Assembly (NCBI RefSeq): GCF_050948175.1
Contig: NC_135208.1
Span: 3,720,001 to 3,784,000, forward strand
DNA: 64,000 nucleotides
Source: Xylocopa sonorina
Lineage: Eukaryota > Arthropoda > Insecta > Hymenoptera > Apidae
Direction: 5' to 3'
In this document: positions 12,766 to 22,854 of the stretch, piece by piece
How the letters are laid out: each line of letters opens with the position of its first letter
Numbering within the stretch: position 1 is the stretch's first letter
Made by a program: the position numbers and the translations under genes
The notes under the pieces: generated by a model
What the model was told of the DNA's origin: nothing
Seen by the model: the letters and a program-made list of their open reading frames with translations, nothing else
Databases searched by the model: none

Positions 12766-13639
12766 ATTTGATGCTCTAAATAGACACAAAACCAACAGTA
12801 ATTTAGCCGTGTTAACATTTAAACAATTTCAATTATTTAATAAAGTATTATAAATATAAAATAAAGTAACCCAATATCACAGAGAAATCGCTGAGACAGA
12901 TAAATGTAAAAATGTCATCATTGACAGTACAAAGTCACTTGTGATTTAAGGTATGAAAAATAATTTCTATACTTATCATGAATTACATTATTCCTGTTAT
13001 AATTGAGGTAATTACATTGCGTAGCTTCGGTGTGAGATAAGAAATTTGATGGCTCGTGTAGGTAAAGGTATTATATCGTACATACGGTAGCACGAAAGCC
13101 TTCCACCACGTTCCAGACTAACCTAAACGAGTGGAAGTAGTTCCATGAAAACTGGAACTCTACGAGTTTGTAAAAGGCATGCGCTGCAATTTTTATACGC
13201 GCGGTTATTTCAAAGTGATGCCGATATACGCATGGAAAATAAAATCTAACGAGGACAAGGTAAAATAGAGAAATGTGTAGAATCGATTATTATTGCGTTG
13301 CATTAATATCGAATAATATTTACGATTCAAGTTAGTAGACTTTGATAATCTTTAAAAATTAAATCTTTAAAACGATATGAATATTTAAACCATTTAGTAT
13401 TTTAATAAACGCACATTAATAATTAACTTCTACACAGGTGAATACAAGCGACAGTCTGACGTGCCACTATAGCATGTGTTCTAACCCTGTTAACTTCGAA
13501 TATTTTGCACAATCAATCAAAACGTAATATCGCAATTAAAATGCATTAACAACGCGTGCAATATTAATGTTTAATTATCGCCGCATTCATTGCAATATTA
13601 AATAATTAACTATTGCATTACTTTAATTTGTTTATATCT
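12766..13639. other. Upstream region of YARS1 and intergenic DNA
   Basis: This contains the presumed YARS1 promoter (minus direction) and AT-rich DNA up to the dispersed repeat copy. No gene or recognised element is seen. Confidence 0.5.
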
Positions 13640-14500
13640 TGGTGGCGCCATCTCTGTGAGAAACGGTGAAACTAAACGGCGAGTAGTTTCAGCGTTTCTC
13701 ACAGAGATGGCGCCAGCGGCGCTGTTTGCGCGCAAAAATTTAAAAACTTAATGAAACCTTTAAAATTTACCTTTAAAACCTTTAATATTATTAAATAGCG
13801 AGCGAAAGGAGACTTTTAGCAGACTAAATCGTTTAGATTGCGTTGGTTAATCAACGTGGAGTGTATTTTATTCAATCCGTAATGCATTAACTGTGATTAC
13901 TTATGGTAACATCGTATTATTTGCTTTATATTGGACTAAATATAGTTTCTAATTAAAATTCCTGGATTTGTTAATAGAATAGGCCCTCCCATAATCAATT
14001 ACGCGAATAGAATTAACAAACATCCTTTCTAACACGTGTCATCTTGTATTACAGGTGTTTAATTATGTTTGCCACTTCTACTGATGTAATTGCTAATTAA
14101 TTGACTTATCTATATACTACATATTATTAATTAACGTATTCCATTGCGTTTGGTGCAGGAACCATTTCATTTTTCCCTTTATTTTACGTTACAATTGATT
14201 TTGAAGTTTCCAATCATTTTTTAAATTTTTGCGCGCAAACAGCGCCACTTGCGCCATCTCTGAGAGAAAGGCTGAAACTAAACGGCGAGTGGTTTCAGCG
14301 TTTCTCGCAGAGATGGCGCCACGTGTTGTAAGTAGTGTACTTCGCTGTCGGTAACGATGTGCGACCAGTTTGAGCACTTTTCGCAGAGATGGCGCCACGT
14401 GTTGCAACAAGTTCACTACGCTGTCGGTAATTATGTGCGACCAGTTTGAGCACTTTTTACAGAGATGGCGCCACTAGCGTCGTGTTGCCGCGAAAATTTA
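13640..14500 (-). repeat. Dispersed, inverted copy of the 593-bp repeat family
   Basis: A palindrome at about 13647-13735 is followed by the repeat body in reverse complement: for example tagcgagcgaaaggagactt reverses to aagtctcctttcgctcgcta of the array. A second palindrome arm set starts near 14218. The body between them covers one full unit. To the right of the second palindrome, sequence from about 14490 to 14645 matches the array unit again but in forward orientation and more diverged (aatcagcaattataacaata). So the unit is inverted relative to its own flank. Confidence 0.85.
14311..14470 (+). repeat. 76-bp tandem repeat nested in the dispersed copy
   Basis: The motif agatggcgcca starts at 14311, 14387 and 14463, an exact 76-bp period. 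The two units share gtgcgaccagtttgagcact. The motif is the arm of the repeat palindrome, so the nested duplication uses the palindrome arm as its boundary. Confidence 0.85.
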
Positions 14501-14639
14501 AAAACTAATTGAAATCATATATGTAAGTTATGTTATTAAAAAGTGAGAAAGAGGAAATGCTTACTACACTGAATGCTGTAGGTAACGTTAATTAATCACT
14601 ACGAAATATATTTCAACCAATCAGCAATTATAACAATAG

Positions 14640-16610
14640 AATAAATTGGCACTGTCAAGCAGTTTCGTAAAGAAATCCAGCAAGTTGTAATATTTATGAT
14701 GCACAGTTATTTTCCTGTTGCAGGAGAGGAATATTGGGATCAAGAAGATGAGGTGAGCCTGTGAAGAATAATTTTTAGGGTTAAACATTTGGTGTAAAGG
14801 CGGAGAAAATGATGCGCACCTCTACCGAGCTAGGACTAAGTAAAAGACTAATCTAAATTTGTTGAATGTTACAAATTCGTACAAATTCGTACAACGTTTC
14901 TAATGTTACAACTATCGGTTCATTTCTAAATTATGAAATCATTCATTCACAATAGGAATCTCACGCGATGTTGCGATCAAGCAACATTCCGTGCATATTT
15001 CGAGCATATTCCGTGTACGAATGGAAAAGGAAAGAGACTTGAGAGTAGGAGTATCTACATAGGCACTTTCATTGTTATCCGATCTGCATTACACCAAGGT
15101 GCAAGCTGAGGATTCACATCTTTCGACGGTACGGCACAGACTATTCTATACTAACATTTCGAAAAAAACGTTGAACAAAAGAAAGAATAATCGTGCGTTC
15201 AAGCTTTCAGTGAGTACCCGAGCAATTTTCATTGGAATTTTCTCACTTTATTTCCACATCGTCCTACGTACATTCTAACCGTTGTCTTTCGGTGATAATA
15301 ATCGAATAAATACTTTCCTTTTCTCCTTCCATTAATTTGGAGAGAAACTACTTGCATTTTAATTTCCTTTACTCTTAATAATTGGAAATCGCACTGTTGC
15401 TTTGCATGCAGGTAATGGAAATTATACGTTCACCGTTTTGCATTATTTGAGATGCTTTCTGTTGGGAAGAGGTATATACAATAGTTATTAAAATATTTGA
15501 TTTTCTTCTTTTATCTGATTTTGTATCGCGTCAATTTCTTTTTACTAAACGTCTGTACGAATAACTAAATGCTGGATTTACGTATAATAATAGCTTACTA
15601 AACATTTTCTAGGATATTTATATAATTTTATCAAATGCACAACATACGTATATTACATACGTATTTACGCGTAGCGTAAGGTTGGAACAAAAGGGATGAT
15701 TTGAAGAAGATAAGGAAAATTACAAAATCGGCACCGGAGTGTCGGTTAACGGAGCGTGAAAGCACCAGCAGATGAAATCAGCATGGAATCGCGCATTAGC
15801 ATACAAAAATATTGTAGTTGACCTTATTCGTTTTGCCGGCCGAGATTTCGAACAATAAGATTTCGTACTGAGACAACGTCGTTAAAAAAGGTTGCATGTA
15901 TCTTATCAGTGCAACGCATCGTATTGAGAAATTTACGTTGTACCTTCTGTTGCGAAGTTCTTTATTTGGGTAACGTCGCTTGCTGTAAACAGAAAAGTTA
16001 TTACCCATACTATTCTTTTTAGAAAGTATTTTTCCTATAATTTCCACGTTTCAAACTTAACTTAAATCATATCTTATATACTCTACTGCTTTGTTAGATT
16101 TTATTTTACTATTCCTTGTTTGACCAAAGGTTAATGAAAATTCTTCATATCCCGTGATATTACTTTGTGAATGAATGATAACTTATAGTTGGAAGAATTA
16201 ATAGTAATCGAAGAATACAATAGAATAATATCGCGTTGAACGAACGAGGCATCGAAATTATGCTTCCTGGTTTCACTCGATTGTCGCTGAAAACAGACGG
16301 AAGGAAGACGTGTTCATGCTCTGTTTCAGCGGCTCGAATTCACTGAGTTTCTACAGGATATATCCTAGCAGATATTTTAATGACACCACGACACGTAGAT
16401 GCGCCTTGCTTTCTGCAAGCCTTGAAAGTGTCATTGCGGTTACGTTCGCCGCGGAAATGTAAAGAACAATGACCCGACTACCTCTGCCTCACTCCCTTGT
16501 TCAGATGTGTTCCAAGAGTTTTTTAACAGTTCTTTAACACTTTTTTTTAACAGTGTTTTTATCTACAAAGCTGTTCCTCTTACTAATTCATTCATTATTA
16601 GATTTCAGAA
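14640..16610. other. Intergenic region upstream of the unknown secreted gene
   Basis: No gene is recognised. A 29-nt stretch at 14724-14752 is flanked by good acceptor and donor consensus (ttttcctgttgcag / gtgagc), but nothing nearby joins to it. The last few hundred bases before 16611 probably hold the promoter and 5'UTR. Confidence 0.5.
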
Positions 16611-18177
16611 ATGGAAACTTGCCGATTGTCTGTCTACGAAATATCAATCATTTTATTATTACCGTTCTTATCGATCAGTTTTGGTCGTTCGAACGTTGGA
16701 AATTGGGAAGTTTGCGGTGAAAGATTGGAACGCGCCTTAGATGCAATTCATAGAGATTCGAGTAGAAGAAACAGGCTCGAAGAAGAAGAAGCCGGTATAT
16801 TTTATCAACAAAAGCTACACTCTGCACCACTCGAGATGTCGGTCACTCGGATTGCTGTTAAAGTAACGTATTGTTACGAAAAATACTAATATTAATAATA
16901 AACTACGAACGAAAGTTCAACGTATTAGATAAAATTCACGAAGAAACAAATTTATTTCTAAATCTCAACCCTCTTTCGTTTTTAGCTACCACAAGGAGCC
17001 AGAGAGACGGGAAGTCCCTGGGCTAAAGTAGAAAAATGCATTTACGAGCCCAGCAACAATTCTCTTCAGACTCGAGTGATGTTCAATGATTTATCGGTTT
17101 CCGGGATTATTTCATTAATGCCACAGGAACACCAACCGCCTATACCAGCAGAGTCTTGCAGAATGACTTTAAGATTAAGACGAGCAGGTGTCGATTTTTT
17201 AACGAATCCAATTGCTCGTGGCAGAGGACAAATGCGCATTCGAACAGAATCCAGCTTTTTGGAACCGAGATTTGCCTCTATTTATGCTTATGGCTGTCAT
17301 CTTACGCGTGTAGATAAACAAATCAAGAGACAGGACAAGTGGCCTCCATTTTACCCACATCGGGACGAGGTAATTTTTAGCTTCAATATTCCATTTTCAA
17401 TATGTTATCATCATAGTTCAACCACCTCATAATCGAGTAATTAACTTTTAGCATGCGCTTCTGCCTTTAACGGTAGACGATTACGAAATAGCCGAGCCAC
17501 GTCAAACAATGGGCGTTTCGAAGGAAGTGGATGTCGTTATTCCTAATGAAACTCGTCAATCTCGTTTTTTAAGTTCTCCTAGTACAAAGCTGGGTATTTG
17601 GCGAAAAAACGTTTGGCTCACTAAATCTCTTTCACGGGCGAAAAGAACACCAATTGCTGATTTTCCGAGAATTCGCAGCTTCGCAGGATCTTTTAAAAGC
17701 GACCAGAGAACCAATTATTCTACAAGAATCTCAAGATCACCGGAAACGATCACATCTCAGGATTTCGTAAGTGCATTGATCGGTAAGAGATCGAAAACTA
17801 ATGAAACTTATAATTGTGCCAAGCAGCATGAACAGAGTGACTTGAACAATACAACAGAAGCATATGTATCAAATCTGAATGATAGCGAACTAAAAGCAAA
17901 CGTAAAAAGGGAGAATAATTATCAGATAACAGAAAACGACACGCCGAAAGAGATCAGACAAGTTTACATCGATCAAACGTTGGACAACATATTTTCTTTC
18001 GATATAGACAATGACAGCAGGAGCTGGCAGTCGAAAGAACACATCGCTAAAGAAATGGAAGACGTGTTCTTGCGAGGAGCCAGTCAGGCATTGACCCGAT
18101 ACATTGAAAGACAATTGCATCCCGCAATTAAAGAAGCACTGATGATTTCCATGGGATATACTATCAGTTATGGATAA
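16611..18177 (+). CDS. Predicted secreted protein of unknown function
   Basis: Three exons in frame: 16611-16862, 16986-17369 and 17452-18177 (stop TAA). The protein starts METCRLSVYEISIILLLPFLSISFG, a clear signal peptide, followed by WEVCGERLERALDAIHRDSSRRNRLEEEEAGIFYQ. The middle part (RVMFNDLSVSGIISLMP ... CRMTLRLRRAGVDFLTNP ... ASIYAYGCHLTRVDKQIKRQ) reads like a folded beta-rich domain with a few cysteines. Its phrasing is faintly reminiscent of the juvenile-hormone-binding/TULIP fold, but that is only an impression. The C-terminal 220 residues are polar and low in hydrophobics, ending in an amphipathic segment (EMEDVFLRGASQALTRYIERQLHPAIKEAL). I do not recognise the family. The start ATG directly precedes the signal peptide. 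Confidence 0.75.
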
Positions 18178-18457
18178 TACAATTTCTTATACTTATCAAA
18201 AGTAATTCAATTGTTAAAATAATTGTATTAAATACCATAGAAACCACCAATGAAATTAAAGTCCTATTTGTACATAGTCATACAGTACATGTAGTCTATA
18301 ATACACCACACACACACACATACACACACACGGATGCTTAGGGAAACGATACGAAACAATTAATTCAGTTTAAATTCTGTTTTTACATATTGTTTTTCAT
18401 AGGATTTTTTTGTATCTATTGCCTGCCGATGTAAGCATGCAATATCTATCAATTTTA

Positions 18458-21400
18458 TTAAGCAGTTGTAGCCGATGGTGCAGAGGTCGTAGCTTGTGCC
18501 TGTTCCTCCCGTATACGATCTTTCTTGAGTTGACCCATGAATGAAGCTTTGTCAGCAGCAGTTTGGAAGCGACCGTGCCCAAATTTGGAGCTGGTATCGA
18601 TGAATTTGAGATTGATCTTTTCCAAAGCAGATCGTTTCGTGTGCACCAGTAAAGACTACACAAATATATACTTAGCTCATACATTGCGTTCAAATAATAT
18701 ATATGTAATCCTTAAACTTAATTAAAATGTATCAGTCCTATCATTAAATATCATTTTAGTTTCATACAAATTGTATTCTTGGCTCTTACTTTGCTCATCA
18801 CGGATACAAATAACACAAAAAAAAAAAAAAAAAAAGACAAAATAAAAAAGAGCAACGACTACTCACCTTACGCAATGTGATTACACGTTTCTTTGGTCCC
18901 ATACAACAACCCTTGATCATGATGAAATCGTTGTTTACTTCACCGTAATGAGGAAAACCACCCATAGGAGTGATGGTCTTCTCGGTAAGATCGTATTCCG
19001 TGGAAGCGTTGTTTTTTACAATCTGAAAGATATCAGAACACACTTTTTAATTGTTGTTCTTACGACAAACGCACATTTATAATATATATACATATGTGTA
19101 TGTTACTTGTTTCGGAAATCTAAAGCATAATTGATATGACTTTAGGTACTATGGACAAGTTGTTCATGTATGCCTCTCATCAAATTATCTTCAAGGAAAT
19201 AGAAGAATAATATAGGGAAGAGGCAATATTTTTCATTGCAAGCTAAGATATGAATGAATGTCTACCTACCTTGCCATCTTTGGTATGAATCCCTTGTCCG
19301 ATTCTATAGATCTTCTTATTCATTTCTGTACGATGATGGTAACCTTTCTGCCCAGCACGTGCAACAGTGAAAGATACACGACTTGGATGCCAAGCTCCAA
19401 TACAAGCGACTTTCCTCAAACCTTTGTGAGTTTTACGCGGCAATTTCTTCGTATGCCAACGTGATGTAACACCTATGCGTATGGAAGGAAATACCTACAT
19501 GAAACATTGTTCTAAACACGCACTAATACTAAAATTAGTATATTAAGTAGAAAAACTGTTTCTACTGTTAAGGACTTCAGTAGGAAGGCAGCATGAAATA
19601 TCTTCAAAACGATCAGATAAACCACATCATGCTCTGTCATCATTTAGTCCAATCTTTTTAGAAATACACTTTATTGGAAAAAAAAAAAAAAAAAAGAAAA
19701 TAATAGTATTGTTTTCTACCTTTATATCCTTTTCCTTTTGTGACACCAATAACATCTATCATTTCATCTGGAGCAAAAACATTACTAACGGGTACTGGCT
19801 TTTCCAAATGTTCACGAGCCCATTGGACCTTCTGTTCAATAGTTCCACCATTCAATTGTATTTCCATAATGTGGGCTTTCTTCTGTCGTTGCCTCAACAA
19901 TTTCATCTATTCAAAGATACATATATACGAAATGAATGAAAATTTTATAAAATAGAATTCATATTTTTCCAAAATTATTACCTGAGTATGAGCGATAATT
20001 CGTATAACTTTGCAGTACTTAATCATTTTCTTGATATCACTTTCTATGGATTTACGGCCAAGATCATCTTGCCATTTCTTAGAAGCCTTTGTAAACGCCT
20101 TCTTCTTGCTCTTGTACCTACAGAAAAGTAACCATAATGGCTGCCTTTTTGTTCACAACCTACACAGGCACTTTTATCTGTAACGTGTCAGTCTCTTCGT
20201 AACGAGCGGAGACTGTACACACTTTTTGGACTAACCGTTAAACAAAATTTCATTTTGCGGCTAAATCCAAATATTTACTCTCGTCAAAATGAGCGGAGAG
20301 CTAATTTAAAATTAATTGTGGTATATATTTTGCATAAAATAGCTAATAGTACGAATAAATAGGAAATAGCTAATGGTACAAAGACACATCTTTTTCTTAC
20401 CAATTTTTATAAAATCGTCTACGACAGTCTTCTGACAAATGTTCTGCCCACACTGTGGTAAGAGCACGCAGACCATGCGGAGTTTCAATGTAGCCAACTA
20501 TACCGACCACAATCATAGGTGGTGTTTCCAAAATAGTGACTGCCTCCACGATTTCTTTTTTGTTTACCTCTAAATAAAGAAAACAGTTTGGTTTTCAGAG
20601 CACTGTTTACTGCTATATATATATATATATATAAATACATAAATATCGATACATTCAAGTTCAATGCAATATTATGGAACTGTGCCAGACATGGTTTGTC
20701 TCAATGGTCATTACCCAATGGGTTCCAAAGAGGTTATGGAATATGCCTTGCTTCCTTGCTCACTGCAGATGCAGGGCATAGAATTATTTTTCGACACTGC
20801 GATTTAGACCATACTGCACAATATCAAGCAGCTCTTGTATCGCAACCATAGTAGACCAATACATTTCTGTATTTATCAGACTAAGGTCATCGTGTCGGAT
20901 AATATAATTGTACGCAACGTATAATAAAATTAATCGCGCTAATATAAAAATTTTCTAATCTTTCTAATAACAGGAGGTTAAATTCTAATTGATAATTTGA
21001 TAACGGGATTAAACGACTCTTTTTAATCAGATATAATTCTTTTCCGTCGCATATAATATAAATAGTATAATAGTAGTTTGAATAATAAGTAATTTGGATT
21101 AAAAAATATTACTCACTCGATCCTGGACGATCAGCTTCCCTAACTACATGAGTCATACCAGCTTTGTAACCAATGAAAGCAGTTAAATGTACAGGTTTAT
21201 TCGGATCGTCTTTAGGGAAAGCCTTAACTTTTCCACGATGCCTTTGGGCTCTTTTTTTGGGATAAAATCCCATAGATCCATGACGAGGTGCACTGAACTT
21301 CCGGTGCGACTACACACGAAACATATTTCTCGTTGATCAAATGATACACGGAAATTATATGAACAATGCGATTAATTGAAACATCAGACCGCCCTAGAAC

Positions 21401-21682
21401 CTATCTTCAAGGTTTCTCAGTTTCATAACCATAAAAATTTCAACTAGAATCATCATAAAATGTGACCAATGTAAAACGTGGTCGCCATATAACCTTGCTT
21501 TTAACGCGACATTCCGATCAGTGTTTGTTCATCAATTTAGGCAAAGTTTAATTAATCAATTAATGTTATCAAATGGTAGAAAAAAATAAACAAATATATT
21601 GCGTATATTTAGACACGATAATTAGTGTTAGAAAATAATTTTTTCTTAGGATAATATATAATAAGACACGCCAACTTACCAT
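18458..21682 (-). CDS. RpL3: 60S ribosomal protein L3 (uL3)
   Basis: Eight exons on the minus strand: 21682-21680 (ATG only), 21309-about 21119, 20569-20401, 20117-19982, 19906-19720, 19472-19270, 19022-18867 and 18655-18458. The protein begins MSHRKFSAPRHGSMGFYPKKR and ends TSKFGHGRFQTAADKASFMGQLKKDR plus a short Ala/Thr tail. It matches animal uL3 nearly end to end, including IGAWHPSRVSFTVARAGQKGYHHRTE, which holds the histidine methylated in other eukaryotes. It is a core protein of the large subunit near the peptidyl-transferase centre. The first exon holding only ATG is typical of ribosomal protein genes. Introns 1, 5 and 7 carry C/D snoRNA-like sequences. The stop codon overlaps an AATAAA (18459-18454), so the 3'UTR is very short. 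Confidence 0.97.
18728..18808 (-). ncRNA. Candidate C/D-box snoRNA in RpL3 intron 7
   Basis: A C box GTGATGA (18801-18795) and a D box CTGA (18735-18732) are spaced like the other two candidates, with a TGTA/TACA terminal pairing. I found no convincing rRNA complementarity upstream of D (taatgatagga), so it may be an orphan snoRNA or chance. Confidence 0.35.
19572..19650 (-). ncRNA. C/D-box snoRNA in RpL3 intron 5, SNORD83-like, targets 18S rRNA
   Basis: On the minus strand the intron has a C box ATGATGA (19643-19637), an internal CTGA (D', 19616-19613) and a terminal CTGA (D, 19580-19577). The ends GGACT and AGTCC form a perfect 5-bp terminal stem. The 12 nt upstream of D (tgctgccttcct) are complementary to the conserved 18S rRNA string aggaaggcagca, placing the methylated base at the A after AGG. 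The sequence before D' (gatgtggt) is complementary to the neighbouring 18S accacatc. From memory, human RPL3 introns host SNORD83A/B, with 18S A468 as their assigned site. This is therefore probably the insect counterpart in the same host gene. Confidence 0.85.
20676..20844 (-). ncRNA. Structured, GC-richer block in RpL3 intron 2 (possible H/ACA RNA)
   Basis: Three imperfect hairpins can be drawn on the minus strand: 20844-20798 (TGCGAT/ATCGCA), 20780-20742 (TATGCC/GGCATA) and 20726-20676 (GGAAC/GTTCC). An H-box-like AAAATA lies between the first two, and an ACA near the third. Base composition is clearly richer in GC than the rest of the intron. The fit to a standard two-hairpin H/ACA RNA is incomplete. 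Confidence 0.3.
21381..21463 (-). ncRNA. C/D-box snoRNA in RpL3 intron 1, targets 18S rRNA
   Basis: C box ATGATGA is at 21456-21450 and D box CTGA at 21387-21384 on the minus strand, with an internal CTGA near 21421. The 10 nt directly before D (ctagggcggt) are complementary to 18S accgccctag as I remember it for arthropods. The stretch before the internal box (tttatggtta) is complementary to taaccataaa, which lies just downstream in the same 18S segment. Two adjacent antisense matches in the right order make chance unlikely. The terminal stem is weak (ACA/TGT), so the exact ends are uncertain. Confidence 0.7.
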
Positions 21683-21703
21683 GTTGCTCGAAACGATGAA
21701 AAT

Positions 21704-21738
21704 GGAGGAAGCGCTTCCAGAGCTGCCCCTTTTATATA
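21704..21738 (-). promoter_or_regulatory. RpL3 core promoter: TATA-like box and TOP-like start
   Basis: On the minus strand TATATAAAAG (21738-21729) is followed about 25 bp later by a pyrimidine run CTTCCTCC (21711-21704), then the ATG at 21682. A 5' terminal oligopyrimidine start is typical of ribosomal protein mRNAs and would place them under growth-linked translational control. Confidence 0.55.
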
Positions 21739-22111
21739 CCTACGAGAAATTGCATGTGTACCAACATCTCTAGAAGAAAAGTATCTAACTTTCATTTAAA
21801 ACTTAGTAACTTGTTTTAGTATACAGAATGAAATTTAAAAAATTTAATCACGCAGTATCCGATTAACATGTACTGAAGATAAGCAAAAAATTTCATACTG
21901 TATACATTACAACAATATTTACAATTTCCTATTATCCTAGAAACAGATTCGTAAAATTGATTAAATTACTAGACGATGGATGACAGTAGAGAGTATCTAT
22001 CTGATGTTTTTGTGATCGTTAAACTGTGCCGAGCATATCATAATCCCGATTACATCTTCTCTACAAATTAAGTAATTTCTAGTTTGTAGTTGGTAAATTA
22101 ATTTGTTATAA

Positions 22112-22854
22112 ATGGATTTAGAAGGTACAACATTTGCGCAATTGTTAAAAAAAGTAAGGGCGTTATTAGATGGACCGGTTGATTACTTTCGAGGTATTAT
22201 CTAATCAGTCGCGCTTGGTTATGTTATTAAAGGGACTGATGATATTATAAATTTTTAATCTTTTAAATCTTTCACAGAAAAGTGCGTTGCACCTTATCAA
22301 GAAAAGTATCCATATTATCATCGGCAATTTCGTCGGGTCCCAACGATTGACCAGTGTTATCAAAATGATATAATATGCCGTACAGAAGCACAATTCCAAT
22401 TTCAGCGTGATAAGTACACTTCTTGTACAATATTTACATGAAAATACACATTTTAACATTCTTCGCCTCATCGGAGTGTTCATACTGAACGTTTGATTAA
22501 AATTAGGATGGTGGACACGGAGATTCTTAGCCTATTAAGACAACGATACGAAGATTGTGGTTGGTACTACGATATTGATAAAGAAGAATACTGTGGTGAA
22601 GTACGCCAATACTACAAAGATGCAATTGTTGCATGGTTTACTAAATGTATAAACATATGATACTTATAAAACTATCATTTTGTATCGTATCAAACAAATT
22701 TTTTAATTCCAATGTATCAAAAAAAATAGATGGAGACCAAGGAGTATTGGATGATGTAGTCCATACGTTTATGAAGCAAAAGCATCGTATGATTTGGGAA
22801 CGACGTCATGGTCCGATTGGTAGCGGTATTACTAATAAAAAGTACGACTTTTAG
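22112..22854 (+). CDS. NDUFB10: NADH dehydrogenase [ubiquinone] 1 beta subcomplex subunit 10
   Basis: Four exons: 22112-22193, 22278-22413, 22507-22646 and 22730-22854 (TAG). The product is an accessory subunit of mitochondrial complex I in the membrane arm (PDSW family). It reads MDLEGTTFAQLLKK...VDYFREKCVAPYQEKYPYYHRQFRRVPTIDQCYQNDIICRTEAQFQFQRDK...ILSLLRQRYEDCGWYYD, ending IGSGITNKKYDF. The spaced cysteines (KCVAPY, QCYQNDIIC) are characteristic of this intermembrane-space-facing subunit. The length, about 160 residues, fits. The start is the first ATG, about 430 bp from the RpL3 ATG, so the two genes share a divergent promoter region. An AATAAA lies at 22940-22945. Confidence 0.95.

Noticed and set aside
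19100..19260. C/D snoRNA in RpL3 intron 6
   Set aside because: A TGATGA-like box is present, but there is no CTGA at a suitable distance.
19743..19939. Plus-strand frames opposite RpL3 exons
   Set aside because: Antisense shadows of a highly conserved coding exon.
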